Part shown: positions 1 through 7,866 of the stretch, piece after piece
Position numbering within the stretch: position 1 is the first letter of the stretch
Layout: each line of letters begins with the position of its first letter
DNA from: Pontibacter indicus
GTDB taxonomy: Bacteria; Bacteroidota; Bacteroidia; Cytophagales; Hymenobacteraceae
Length of the DNA stretch: 64,000 nucleotides
Direction: 5' to 3'
NCBI RefSeq assembly: GCF_900156345.1
Contig: NZ_FTPP01000001.1
Span: forward strand, 1,550,001-1,614,000
Notes under the pieces: model-generated
What the model saw: only the letters and a program-made list of their open reading frames with translations
Told to the model about the DNA's origin: nothing
Database searches by the model: none
Translations under genes and position numbers: made by a program

Positions 1-1709
1 CTATCAGCCTTGAGCCTTCTGCCGATACATATGAAGCTGGTAGTGTAGTGACGCTAACGGCCACAGCGGCCTCAGGCTTCCGTTTTGCGGGCTGGACGGG
101 GGACGCCTCCGGCACGGCCAACCCGCTACAGCTGACCATGAACGCCGACAAGGCGGTCTCGGCCACGTTCGAGGCCATCCCCGCCAGCGGCCCGCAGGTG
201 ACCGGCTTCGTGCTGGTGAGCGCCCAGACAGAGCAGGACGTTCTCACCATCGCTGACGGGGCCGCCATCAGCTTCGCCTCCCTGCCCAACACCAAGCTCA
301 ACATCCGGGCCAACACCTCGCCCGGCGCGGTCGGAAGCGTCAGGTTCGAGCTGAGCGGCGCCCAGAGCAAGACCTTCGTCGACAACCAGGCCCCCTACGC
401 CCTGCACGGCGATGATGGGGCGGGCAACTACTACTACGGCAACTGGAATCCGCCCGCCACGGGCACCTACACCCTCACGGCCACCCCGTACTCGGGGCCC
501 AGGGCGACTGGAACCGCAGGGACGCCATTGACCATCACATTTACCCTTAACCGTGACGGAGGTACACCGCCAACCCAATATAGCTTGAATACAGGCACAA
601 TGGGTAACGGTACAGTAGCAAAGTCTCCTGATCAAAGCACTTATGCCAGCGGTAGCTTTGTAACGATAACAGCAACGGCAGCCTCCGGATCACGCTTTGT
701 AGGCTGGACTGGTGATGCCTCTGGTTCACAGAATCCGCTGTCCATTACGATGACAAGTAATAAATCCATTACAGCTGTGTTCGAAACGATACAAAGTAAC
801 ACTTATGTACTTTCTGTCAATTCCTCTAACGGCGGTTCAGTAACAAAGAGTCCAAATCAGAATAGCTATACGGCCGGCACCGTGGTCACTTTGACAGCAA
901 GCCCTGCGGCAGGTTTCCGTTTTGCGGGCTGGACGGGGGACGCCTCCGGCACGGCCAACCCGCTACAGCTGACCATGAACGCCGACAAGGCGGTCTCGGC
1001 CACGTTCGAGGCCATCCCCGCCAGCGGCCCGCAGGTGACCGGCTTCGTGCTGGTGAGCGCCCAGACAGAGCAGGACGTTCTCACCATCGCTGACGGGGCC
1101 GCCATCAGCTTCGCCTCCCTGCCCAACACCAAGCTCAACATCCGGGCCAACACCTCGCCCGGCGCGGTCGGAAGCGTCAGGTTCGAGCTGAGCGGCGCCC
1201 AGAGCAAGACCTTCGTCGACAACCAGGCCCCCTACGCCCTGCACGGCGATGATGGGGCGGGCAACTACTACTACGGCAACTGGAATCCGCCCGCCACGGG
1301 CACCTACACCCTCACGGCCACCCCGTACTCGGGGCCCAGGGCGACTGGAACCGCAGGGACGCCATTGACCATCACATTTACTTTCAACAGAGATGGAGCG
1401 CTTATAAATAATGCTACTTCATCTTTGAGCGCTGTGAATCCAGAAGCCTCAAAGCTCTATGTGTATCCAAATCCAACATCAGACGGTCGCATTAAATTAA
1501 TGTTGTCTGATGGAGAAACTGGAAAAGTCAGGTATAGCTTAGTGAACTCCATTGGTGAGAGACTTTACTCAGGTGAGTTGATAAGGGAAGAATCATCGAA
1601 GCAAGTAAATCTTGATTTTTCTGAGAAAATGAGGACACCAGGGGTTTACTTCCTAAGGGTAGAGTATCCTCAACAGACAAAAGTGTTTAAATTAATGAAA
1701 ACACTTTAA
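1..1709 (+). CDS. T9SS cargo protein with InlB-type repeats (5' end outside window)
   Basis: The reading frame is open from base 3 with no start, so only the C-terminal part is here. It alternates two modules: a beta-strand repeat of the InlB B-repeat/Flg_new type (TAGTVVTLTASPAAGFRFAGW, ending SATFE), seen three times, and an approximately 120-residue beta-rich module beginning VTGFVLVSAQTEQD, seen twice. The last 85 or so residues (VYPNPTSDG...GVYFLRVE...FKLMKTL) match the type IX secretion C-terminal sorting domain. Expected fate: export across the inner membrane, then through T9SS to the surface or medium. The two long modules are identical in DNA and use far more GC-ending codons than the segments around them. 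Probably an adhesin-like or surface structural protein; no catalytic motif is visible. Confidence 0.85.
   Translation, partial: ISLEPSADTYEAGSVVTLTATAASGFRFAGWTGDASGTANPLQLTMNADKAVSATFEAIPASGPQVTGFVLVSAQTEQDVLTIADGAAISFASLPNTKLNIRANTSPGAVGSVRFELSGAQSKTFVDNQAPYALHGDDGAGNYYYGNWNPPATGTYTLTATPYSGPRATGTAGTPLTITFTLNRDGGTPPTQYSLNTGTMGNGTVAKSPDQSTYASGSFVTITATAASGSRFVGWTGDASGSQNPLSITMTSNKSITAVFETIQSNTYVLSVNSSNGGSVTKSPNQNSYTAGTVVTLTASPAAGFRFAGWTGDASGTANPLQLTMNADKAVSATFEAIPASGPQVTGFVLVSAQTEQDVLTIADGAAISFASLPNTKLNIRANTSPGAVGSVRFELSGAQSKTFVDNQAPYALHGDDGAGNYYYGNWNPPATGTYTLTATPYSGPRATGTAGTPLTITFTFNRDGALINNATSSLSAVNPEASKLYVYPNPTSDGRIKLMLSDGETGKVRYSLVNSIGERLYSGELIREESSKQVNLDFSEKMRTPGVYFLRVEYPQQTKVFKLMKTL
78..544 (+). 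repeat. 467-bp perfect direct repeat, copy 1
   Basis: Bases 78-544 are identical by eye to 915-1381, an offset of 837 bp (279 codons, in frame). The repeat is strongly GC-rich at third codon positions, while 545-914 and 1382-1709 of the same gene are AT-richer. The identity stops abruptly at both ends, which suggests recent duplication or gene conversion rather than slow divergence of a tandem domain. Confidence 0.9.
915..1381 (+). repeat. 467-bp perfect direct repeat, copy 2
   Basis: Second copy of the unit at 78-544. It begins inside the InlB-type repeat at the codons for FRFAGW and ends just before the codons FNRDG, where copy 1 reads LNRDG. Both copies keep the reading frame. Confidence 0.9.
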
Positions 1710-1714
1710 GCATT

Positions 1715-1759
1715 AAAAAACTCAAAGCCCCTGCATATGTGCAGGGGCTTTGAGTTTTT
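1715..1759. terminator. Bidirectional terminator between convergent genes
   Basis: A perfect 14-bp stem (CTCAAAGCCCCTGC at 1721-1734, its complement at 1741-1754) with a 6-nt loop is flanked by six A's on the left and a T run on the right. It can end both the T9SS cargo gene and the facing DUF1543 gene. Confidence 0.85.
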
Positions 1760-1776
1760 AGTCATCTACAAAGAAT

Positions 1777-2340
1777 CTATAACTTGTGCAGCTGGAAATA
1801 ACCCAGGTGCATCTCATCCTCAAATCCGGCTATACTTGGTGTGATCATTAGGCTGTACTGCTGCTTGTCTTCGGCGGTGAGGATCTCCTTCACTTCTAAC
1901 ACCTCGTCCACATCCACGCCAAACTTATCATCGATATGAGAGGTGGCACCTTTAAAGCCGGTATGCTTATAAAAGGCTGTTTCTTTCGCCTGCTTCACGG
2001 CACCTGCCTGGTCGGGCGCTACGGCCAGCATTTTATAGTGAAACTCATCGAACTCCCCCTGTTTGTAGCCGCCCAGGTTCAAAAAGAAAAGTTTGTCGGC
2101 ACCAGCATCTGCAGGTATAGTTTCTTTGGAGACCACCTTTATTTGGAAGTCCTTTACCTGCGTCACTTCCCGCCAGGCATCAACGTGAATATTGCCTTTC
2201 GCCTCCGGCCAGAACGCCTTGATAGCCGGCACCAGGTCTTTCACCTGCTCGCCTATGGCAAAGAACATGTCGTGCTGCTCGGTGTTGCGCCCCGCCGGCC
2301 GGCAGCCCAGCATCAGCATGAAGAGTTTTGGGTTTTGCAT
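1777..2340 (-). CDS. DUF1543 domain-containing protein
   Basis: A 187-residue soluble protein whose N-terminus (KLFMLMLGCRPAGRNTEQHD) is the hallmark of the DUF1543 family. A second similar segment follows around residue 90 (KLFFLNLGGYKQGEFDEFH), so the protein seems to contain two related halves, as is usual for the family. No signal peptide or membrane segment. The biochemical role of DUF1543 is unknown. It stands alone, converging on the cargo gene through a shared terminator. The start at 2340 fits the family N-terminus, with few residues ahead of the conserved KLFML. Confidence 0.85.
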   Translation of the reverse strand: MQNPKLFMLMLGCRPAGRNTEQHDMFFAIGEQVKDLVPAIKAFWPEAKGNIHVDAWREVTQVKDFQIKVVSKETIPADAGADKLFFLNLGGYKQGEFDEFHYKMLAVAPDQAGAVKQAKETAFYKHTGFKGATSHIDDKFGVDVDEVLEVKEILTAEDKQQYSLMITPSIAGFEDEMHLGYFQLHKL

Positions 2341-2394
2341 TGGTAAGGTTATTTTGAAATTTCTTTTTGTATGTGTAGTTGTGTTAGCTTATTT

Positions 2395-3134
2395 GGTTTT
2401 TGTTGCACGATTATACCCACCCCTGCCCCTCCCGAGAGGGGATTTTTAGCCGCTTCCTTTTTCAAGGTATAGGCGCTGTAGGTAAGATATAACAGTTGAA
2501 AAATGACATCCCCTACCCCCTTCGAAGGGGGACTCTTCAGCTACTACTTAATCTACAGGTATAGCTTTGTAGTTGTTGTTTAGCTATACCGGGTCAAACC
2601 ACCCCTACCCCTCCTTGTCCAAGGAGGGGAGCCTGTTGCAGCCTCTTCTCAGGTATAACTTCGCTGCTTTTGTGGTTGCACAAACCACTGGCAGGTATAA
2701 CAAGACTTACTATCAGCAAGCTACAAAGCAAATAACTGTGCCCGGTGCACTAATTGACACTCCACTGTCTGAGCGTTCAGCGAGTTTGGAGGGTCTTGAC
2801 TTTTTTGCTTACTTTTTGTGTCAAGACAAAAAGTGAGTGCCCGCCGCACAGGCGAAACCCCAGCCCGCCTGGCAAGGCAAGCTATGAAACAAGTTGCTAT
2901 ACCTTCAACGGCTAAGCATCTACAGCAGGTATAAGTATACCGCCACTTTGCACCAGCGGCCAGAGTCCGCCCGATAACGCACACTCGCGGGACGCGAGCG
3001 AGGGCAAAGAGGTATACTAGAAGCTAGCTACACCTATAACTACGGCGCCAGAGGCCCCACTATAGTAGACACGAGCGTCGACGCTCGCGACATCACCCAC
3101 TGCCCAGCCGGCCAGGCGAAAACCCCAGCTCCCC
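2395..3134. repeat. Composite intergenic repeat region R1
   Basis: About 740 bp without a convincing gene. It is a mosaic of short hairpins: CCCCTTCGAAGGGG (2517-2530), a CTCCTT/AAGGAG stem (2611-2626), an imperfect inverted repeat around TTTTTTGCTTACTTTTT (about 2794-2840), a 51-bp block at 2955-3005, and the palindrome GAGCGTCGACGCTC (3073-3086). GGTATA boxes are scattered between. The same blocks recur in the same order at 28040-28770, and the 51-bp block recurs at 57216-57266 with one mismatch. It probably also contains the 3' ends and promoters of the flanking genes. Confidence 0.8.
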
Positions 3135-4259
3135 TTACCTATACCCAATAATCGAAGTAAACGACACCTTCCGCATCGGCTGCCGCGACACCGGATTGAT
3201 CGCCTCAACCACTCCCTCCGCTTTCAGCGCCTCCAACGCTTCTTTGTAATTTCCCCGGATGTAATTCGTGCCGATGTTGTGATGGCGGTAAATGCTGTCG
3301 ATGGGCAGGTTGTGGTAGAAGGAGCGCTTGCCGGCCAGATCGGTGATCAGGTTTTTGATGGAGTAGCGGTATTGCTCTTGAAACAGCGAGAGCTGGTGCT
3401 TGATATTGGCGCCGAAAAGCGGCACGCCGTCTTCCTGGTAGTCGCTGTACATGAGCATGAGCTCCTTCATCTTCATGTAAGGCGCATCGTTCTTCGACAC
3501 AAAAAACAGGTAATGGCTTGTCTGGTTCTTTTTCGGGAGACTGATCTTGAAGCGGAAGGACTTGTAATCCTTCTCCCGGAACACGTCCTCAAACTGATCC
3601 ACCATAAAGTCCTCACGCTGGCCGGCATCTTGGTAACGGTCACAGAACTCTCGGATCTTCTGCAGGCGCTCCTTGCCGAACACTTCGGCCATGATGCTGT
3701 CATCGGTAGCGCCCTGCACCGCGGCACGCAGTTTGGCCGGCGTGAAGAGCATAAACAAGTCGAGGCCCCAGCGGCGCACTGACTGCAAAAGCAGCTGCTG
3801 CGAAAACTCGTAGCCAAAAGGATCCAGGTATAGCAGCGTGGGTACATCGTTGCCGAGGAGCTTGGCGAGTGTGGCTAAACTGGCTTCTTCGTGCAAAAGC
3901 ACCGGCTTGTGCTGCAGGTCCTGGTAGTAGGGCAGCTGTTGCAGGTTCTCTTTCAGCCGGGTGGTGACGGTCTTCTTCTCATCATTGAAAAAAGTGCGCA
4001 CCACCTTGTTCAGGTTATACTTATCCGTAGCTCCGAAAATGCTGTTGAGCACGCGCACGGGCGTGGCCGGTTTGCCATCCTCCGGCTTGCCGTCGCCGGC
4101 GTAGAGGTCGATGAAGGCCAGCACGGGGTTGGACTTGTAGCGCTGCCCCTGCAGCTGGGCGCTGCACCAGGCCTTGAAAAATTCAACGAGCAGCTCTGAC
4201 TTGATCTCGGCGCTGCTGCGCTGTTCAATAAAAAAATCGTTTGTATCGGCAGTAGACAT
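3135..4259 (-). CDS. tcmP: Three-Cys-motif partner protein TcmP family
   Basis: The 374-residue product has a Rossmann methyltransferase-like N-terminal half: AFIDLYAGDG at 48-57 resembles the S-adenosylmethionine-binding motif I, and LYLDPFGY at 143-150 resembles motif IV. The last 80 or so residues look like a winged-helix region (IGTNYIRGNYKEALEALKAEGVV). This is the architecture of TcmP, named because it usually sits beside a three-cysteine-motif (Gp37/Gp68-like) protein. That partner is not adjacent here: the next gene is an unrelated 144-residue unknown on the other strand. Function is unproven; a nucleic-acid-modifying role is inference from the fold. Confidence 0.75.
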   Translation of the reverse strand: MSTADTNDFFIEQRSSAEIKSELLVEFFKAWCSAQLQGQRYKSNPVLAFIDLYAGDGKPEDGKPATPVRVLNSIFGATDKYNLNKVVRTFFNDEKKTVTTRLKENLQQLPYYQDLQHKPVLLHEEASLATLAKLLGNDVPTLLYLDPFGYEFSQQLLLQSVRRWGLDLFMLFTPAKLRAAVQGATDDSIMAEVFGKERLQKIREFCDRYQDAGQREDFMVDQFEDVFREKDYKSFRFKISLPKKNQTSHYLFFVSKNDAPYMKMKELMLMYSDYQEDGVPLFGANIKHQLSLFQEQYRYSIKNLITDLAGKRSFYHNLPIDSIYRHHNIGTNYIRGNYKEALEALKAEGVVEAINPVSRQPMRKVSFTSIIGYR

Positions 4260-4373
4260 GAACTATCGGTCTATTCTGCCCACATGACAGGTATAGCAGT
4301 ATAATTCCTGTACCTAGCAAGTGGGCCAATGTTTAAGGGAAGGTAAAGTTAGGGCTTGTTTCAATTATAACAG

Positions 4374-4381
4374 TAATTTTG
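4374..4381 (+). promoter_or_regulatory. Bacteroidota -7 element TAATTTTG
   Basis: TAATTTTG fits TAnnTTTG and lies only 4 bp before the ATG at 4386. If it is the real -7 box, transcription would begin at or next to the start codon, giving an almost leaderless mRNA. No TTTG is seen at the usual 19-bp spacing; the nearest TTG is at 4356-4358. Confidence 0.35.
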
Positions 4382-4385
4382 CAGC

Positions 4386-4820
4386 ATGAAACTGACGGGC
4401 AACATTCTCAACATAAAAAACAAGCGCGACGACCGCAATGCAGGTATAGCCATCGAGGTGGACAAGATCGAGTACGTGACCTACAAGAAGGATGGTAAGT
4501 ACTTTCAGCCCTTCAACCTGGAAGTGGAACTGGATGAGCCGCTCCTGATTACGGGCGACTGCCTGGCCCGCAAGCCGGACAAGCACCTGCAGGAAGGCGA
4601 GTACGATTTTGACGTGTACGATCAGGAAGACGGGGACTATGTGCTCAACGAGAGCAAGTTTCTGTCGGTGCTACTGGCCTACGACGAGTTTGAGCAGGAG
4701 CATGTGCTCTCGTCGGTAGAGTATACCGTCACAATTTCGAATGAAGAGTTTAAGGCCCTGAAAGAAGAGCAGCACAAGCTCCGGCAGGCCCGCAAGGGCA
4801 TGGGCAAAAAGAAAAAATAG
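4386..4820 (+). CDS. Hypothetical acidic protein with lysine-rich tail
   Basis: I do not recognise this 144-residue protein. It is soluble, with no signal peptide or membrane segment. The first 110 residues are rich in beta-type segments and acidic residues (for example VYDQEDGDYV around 78-87), and the last 25 are strongly basic, ending KGMGKKKK. The separation of an acidic body and a basic tail could serve nucleic-acid or ribosome contact, but that is speculation. It is divergent from the tcmP gene across 126 bp and is followed by a clear terminator, so it is monocistronic. The start is the first ATG, directly after a TAnnTTTG box. Confidence 0.75.
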   Translation: MKLTGNILNIKNKRDDRNAGIAIEVDKIEYVTYKKDGKYFQPFNLEVELDEPLLITGDCLARKPDKHLQEGEYDFDVYDQEDGDYVLNESKFLSVLLAYDEFEQEHVLSSVEYTVTISNEEFKALKEEQHKLRQARKGMGKKKK

Positions 4821-4847
4821 ACGCCTCTTCACCAGGTATAAAAACAG

Positions 4848-4890
4848 AAAGACCTGCTTCAAGCATCGCTTTAAGCAGGTCTTTCCTTTT
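4848..4890 (+). terminator. Rho-independent terminator
   Basis: A 12-bp perfect stem, AAAGACCTGCTT (4848-4859) with its complement at 4873-4884, followed by a T-rich run. It ends the 4386-4820 transcript. Confidence 0.85.
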
Positions 4891-5028
4891 CATGTTCCGT
4901 CAAACATGGAAGCAATTCTTCCAGAAGCTTCTACAAGCTTTAATTCAGGCTTTCGCCTGTCTGAACGATAACATAATGTCTATACCTTGGTATACGCAAG
5001 TTGGCATAGTAGGTTGATGTCCAAACAC

Positions 5029-5235
5029 TTACTTCTTGTTCATACCCAGGTAAATCCCATACCCGATCAGGCCGGCGCCCACCGCGAAAAGCACGTATTG
5101 CTTTTGTTTTGTGTCCAGGCCGTTGTAGGTGTCCAGTCCGAACTTGCCCGGGTTTTTCACCACGTTCATAATCTCTCCCGGATTTTCCAGCAGGTAGTTC
5201 AAAGGATTCGAAGATTTGGTTGTATTGGTTTTCAT
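5029..5235 (-). CDS. Small single-pass membrane protein, hypothetical
   Basis: A 68-residue protein. Residues 1-45 are polar (KSSNPLNYLLENPGEIMNVVKNPGK) and one hydrophobic helix lies at about 48-64 (YVLFAVGAGLIGYGIYLG), ending in a short basic tail NKK, which suggests a C-tail-anchored inner-membrane protein with its N-terminus in the cytoplasm. No family recognised. It lies about 85 bp upstream (in its own direction) of the end of the DUF4097 operon on the same strand but is separated from it, and may be transcribed alone. Codon use and start look normal; confidence that it is coding is moderate because of its size. Confidence 0.6.
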   Translation of the reverse strand: MKTNTTKSSNPLNYLLENPGEIMNVVKNPGKFGLDTYNGLDTKQKQYVLFAVGAGLIGYGIYLGMNKK

Positions 5236-5319
5236 GGTCTTTCTTTTTTCCCTTTGCTTACGGAAACATCAGCCGAATAGATAGGGAAATTTGAGAAAAG
5301 CCAAACATGCCGCCGGTTC

Positions 5320-6129
5320 CTATTTGGTGGCTTTGCGAAGGTAAATGTTACCGTTCATGTTCTTGATCAGGATCTCGGGACCACCCCCGTTAACCTTGCC
5401 GCTGATAAAGTCCGCAGTGCTCACCCGGTAAAGGCCTTTCTCGTTGCGGCTGCCGGCCTTTGTTTGCGCGGCTTCCTGGGTCATCTCAAAATCGGTGTAT
5501 ACCTCTCCCCTGTCGGATCGCAGCTTGGTGTTGAATTTGGAGTTAGCGGGCAGCGTCACGTCCACGTTACCGTTCAGGGTGGAAAAGGCCATAGGCGATT
5601 TACCGTCCCAGCGCAGGATGTTGGCCTTTACGTAGCCGTTGGTTGTGTTGGCCACCGCATTGCCCGACACATTTTCGAGCAGAATGCTGCCGTTTACATT
5701 GGAGAGTTCGAGGTTGCCGTTGACATTGCGCACGGCCAGCTCGCCGTTATTGACCGTGGAGAGCCGCAGGCTGAAGTTCTGAGGCACCTGTATCTCCAGG
5801 TTCACTCTCCTGGTCACTGCCTCGGTGCTGAGTTGCACTTTGTTGTTCTGCTCGGTCACCGTCAGGCCCAGGTTCGTGTTCGGGATGCGCTTCAGGCCAC
5901 CGGCTTCTTCGCGCTCCCTGGTCCGACTTTCGCCTGCACTCGCTTTGATGACCACTTCCTTGCCTTTGGTGCCAGTCACGCTAATAGAACCGGTGACCAG
6001 GCTGATTTCCAGGCTGCCGGCCTCGTTGGGTTTGGTAAGCGGCACTCTGATCTCTTCTCCGGCTGTACTCTGAGCCAATAAAGGTGTGCCCAGCATCAGA
6101 AATATCAAAAATAGGATGTTGCGTTTCAT
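5320..6129 (-). CDS. DUF4097 family beta-strand repeat protein (distal copy)
   Basis: A 269-residue exported protein: a signal peptide (residues 1-20, ending LLAQ) precedes a regular beta-solenoid-like body of short repeats with the pattern 'xVxNVNGNLELxNVNGSIxLxNVSG', typical of the DUF4097 family. No lipobox. It is the last gene of a same-strand operon (ECF sigma, anti-sigma, DUF4097, DUF4097), 49 bp after the previous gene. The family is commonly found with anti-sigma/sigma pairs in Bacteroidota; a cell-envelope sensing or scaffolding role is inferred from context only. It is about as long as its neighbour and clearly a paralogue. Confidence 0.85.
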   Translation of the reverse strand: MKRNILFLIFLMLGTPLLAQSTAGEEIRVPLTKPNEAGSLEISLVTGSISVTGTKGKEVVIKASAGESRTREREEAGGLKRIPNTNLGLTVTEQNNKVQLSTEAVTRRVNLEIQVPQNFSLRLSTVNNGELAVRNVNGNLELSNVNGSILLENVSGNAVANTTNGYVKANILRWDGKSPMAFSTLNGNVDVTLPANSKFNTKLRSDRGEVYTDFEMTQEAAQTKAGSRNEKGLYRVSTADFISGKVNGGGPEILIKNMNGNIYLRKATK

Positions 6130-6178
6130 GGATTCTATTTTTTGTGGTTCATGTATATGTGTGTCGAGGTATAGCCGC

Positions 6179-7048
6179 CTAGCTTTGCGCTTTTACAATT
6201 ACTTTTCCGTTGAAGGTTTTCAGTTGCAGCTGGGCCTCGCCTTTTCCTGTTTTGTAGACAGACTCCTTCCCGAGCTTGTAAGTGGTGGTGGCTCCCTTGA
6301 CGTTGCTTACTTTCTGCACCTTCGCCGCCTGGGGCTGCAGGTCTCTCAGGTCGGTGAAAAAGTCGCCGTTGAAGGCGCTGAAGCTGATGGTGGCTGAAAG
6401 CGGCTGACGGTACAACAACTCAACGTTGCCGTTCAGCGTTTCCAGCCTCGCCTGCTTTTTTGGGTTTTCGCGGTATTTGGCCACCACGCTCCCATTCACT
6501 GTTTTGGCGTCCACCTCTCCCGAAATATTATCCAGCAGAATGGGCCCGTTGACATTGGCCGCCTGAATGTAGCCGGCCGTGAGGTCCTTCACCTGCACGT
6601 CGCCGTTGTTGATGGTGGTTAGCGAAATGTTGGTGTTCTGCGGCACCTTGATCGTGAAATTGTGCGTGAAGGAATACCCGAGTTCACCTGTGATGTTCAC
6701 GCCCCGGTTGGAGGACCCCGTCCGGTGCGACTGGATATAGGGCGCTTTCAGAAAGCTGATGATGCTGTCGCCGCTCACCTCAAACTCCAGGCTCAGTTCT
6801 TTCGATTTCTCCAGGCCGTCTGCTGCTCTCGGTTCGATGATGCGCTCCACCTCGATCAGCACTTTATCGCCCTGATGAGGTTCCACATGCACGAAGCCGT
6901 TGATGTTCTCGATCTTCAGCACGTTGCCCGGCGACTGGCGGTTAAAGCGCAGTTCCTTCACAATCTTTTGGGTGTGGTCCTGCGCTACCAGCCCCGTGCT
7001 GAAACAGAGGAGTGCCACAATTAGAAACAGCGGTTGAATGATTTTCAT
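6179..7048 (-). CDS. DUF4097 family beta-strand repeat protein (proximal copy)
   Basis: The 289-residue product has a signal peptide (MKIIQPLFLIVALLCFSTGLVAQ region, cleavage after LVAQ) and a DUF4097 beta-repeat body with segments such as INGFVHVEP, INNGDVQVKDL, VNGPILLDNI and LNGNVELL. The gene begins 5 bp after the anti-sigma stop codon, so the two are almost certainly cotranscribed and perhaps translationally coupled. Pairing of two DUF4097 paralogues suggests they form a complex or partly share a function. Periplasmic location is inferred from the signal peptide and the absence of a lipobox or sorting domain. Confidence 0.85.
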   Translation of the reverse strand: MKIIQPLFLIVALLCFSTGLVAQDHTQKIVKELRFNRQSPGNVLKIENINGFVHVEPHQGDKVLIEVERIIEPRAADGLEKSKELSLEFEVSGDSIISFLKAPYIQSHRTGSSNRGVNITGELGYSFTHNFTIKVPQNTNISLTTINNGDVQVKDLTAGYIQAANVNGPILLDNISGEVDAKTVNGSVVAKYRENPKKQARLETLNGNVELLYRQPLSATISFSAFNGDFFTDLRDLQPQAAKVQKVSNVKGATTTYKLGKESVYKTGKGEAQLQLKTFNGKVIVKAQS

Positions 7049-7053
7049 AGTGA

Positions 7054-7866
7054 TTAGATTAAGACGTTTATGCTCTCCTTGATTTTGTCTTTCACCAACT
7101 CGTTGGTGCCTTCGTCCTGCAGGAGCTGTTTGAGCTGCGGCACGGCTTCTTTCTCCTGCAAGGCCTGCATGAGGTCAGCCAGGGCAATCTGCACCATGGG
7201 TGAGTCCTGCTGACCGATAGACCGGATCAGCCCGGCCCTTACTTCCGGCTTTGCCGTGTGGATTTTCAGGGCTTCCACTGCTGCCAGCCGCACGTTCACG
7301 TTTGGGTCGTTGTTGAGGGAGTTGAACAGGGCATCGATCACCCGGCTATCAGCCTCCGTCATTTCCTGCGAGATGTTCACGGCACGCAGCCGGTCCACGG
7401 CAAGCGGCTGTTCGATGAGCGTCGTAAAGAGCACCTTCTTCATCTGGCTCAGCTCCGTGGCCAGCATTTTCACGTCAGGGTCCTGCTGCTGTTGCTGCTT
7501 GGGCGAGAAGGCAAACCAGGCCACCAGAAAGCCAGCAAAAAAGATGACCAGGGTATACGCGAACTTTGCCGGGCTCAGAAAAATATTCAGTTGCTGCCAG
7601 AGGTCTCCCCAGGAAAATGTGGGACCCGCAGGTCGCGCTTTCCGCTTCTCGGCTGCCAGCAGTCGGTTGAATTTTGCATCCAGCCCCGGTCCCGGCTCTG
7701 GTTCCGGCAGGGTGTGGAAGGAGTTGTAGGCAGCCTGTGTTGCTTCCAGCTCGGCGGCGGGTATCACACCTGATTCCACCATGGACTCGAATTCGCGCCG
7801 TTGCGCTTCATCCAGGCTTCCTGTCAGGTAGTCCAGTATCAGTTCTTCGTGTCGCTCGCTGTTCAT
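7054..7866 (-). CDS. Anti-sigma factor-like membrane protein with HEAT repeats
   Basis: A 270-residue protein in three parts: an N-terminal cytoplasmic helical region (1-75) of the anti-sigma type (EELILDYLTGSLDEAQRREFE), one membrane helix at about 102-120 (FAYTLVIFFAGFLVAWFAF), a short poly-Gln stretch (124-128), then HEAT-like helical repeats from 150 to the end (VNVRLAAVEALK, SPMVQIALADLMQAL). No zinc ligand HxxxCxxC is present, so it is not a canonical ZAS anti-sigma. Its ATG overlaps the sigma factor stop as ATGA, implying translational coupling and near-equal synthesis. The HEAT domain should face the periplasm and may bind the signal or the DUF4097 products; this is inference. Confidence 0.8.
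   Translation of the reverse strand: MNSERHEELILDYLTGSLDEAQRREFESMVESGVIPAAELEATQAAYNSFHTLPEPEPGPGLDAKFNRLLAAEKRKARPAGPTFSWGDLWQQLNIFLSPAKFAYTLVIFFAGFLVAWFAFSPKQQQQQDPDVKMLATELSQMKKVLFTTLIEQPLAVDRLRAVNISQEMTEADSRVIDALFNSLNNDPNVNVRLAAVEALKIHTAKPEVRAGLIRSIGQQDSPMVQIALADLMQALQEKEAVPQLKQLLQDEGTNELVKDKIKESINVLI

Noticed and set aside
126-635. 169-codon open frame on the minus strand, with similar ones at 963-1244
   Set aside because: It is the antisense of the GC-rich duplicated module; long GC-rich codons free the opposite frame of stops. No protein family is recognisable.
2573-2836. 87-codon frame in the R1 repeat region
   Set aside because: Its translation reads through hairpin repeat blocks (SLSKEGSLLQP type) and is not conserved at the second copy of the repeat.
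2395-3134. CRISPR array or transposon in the repeat regions R1/R2
   Set aside because: Repeat blocks differ in sequence and spacing, there are no evenly spaced direct repeats, and no cas or transposase gene occurs in the window.
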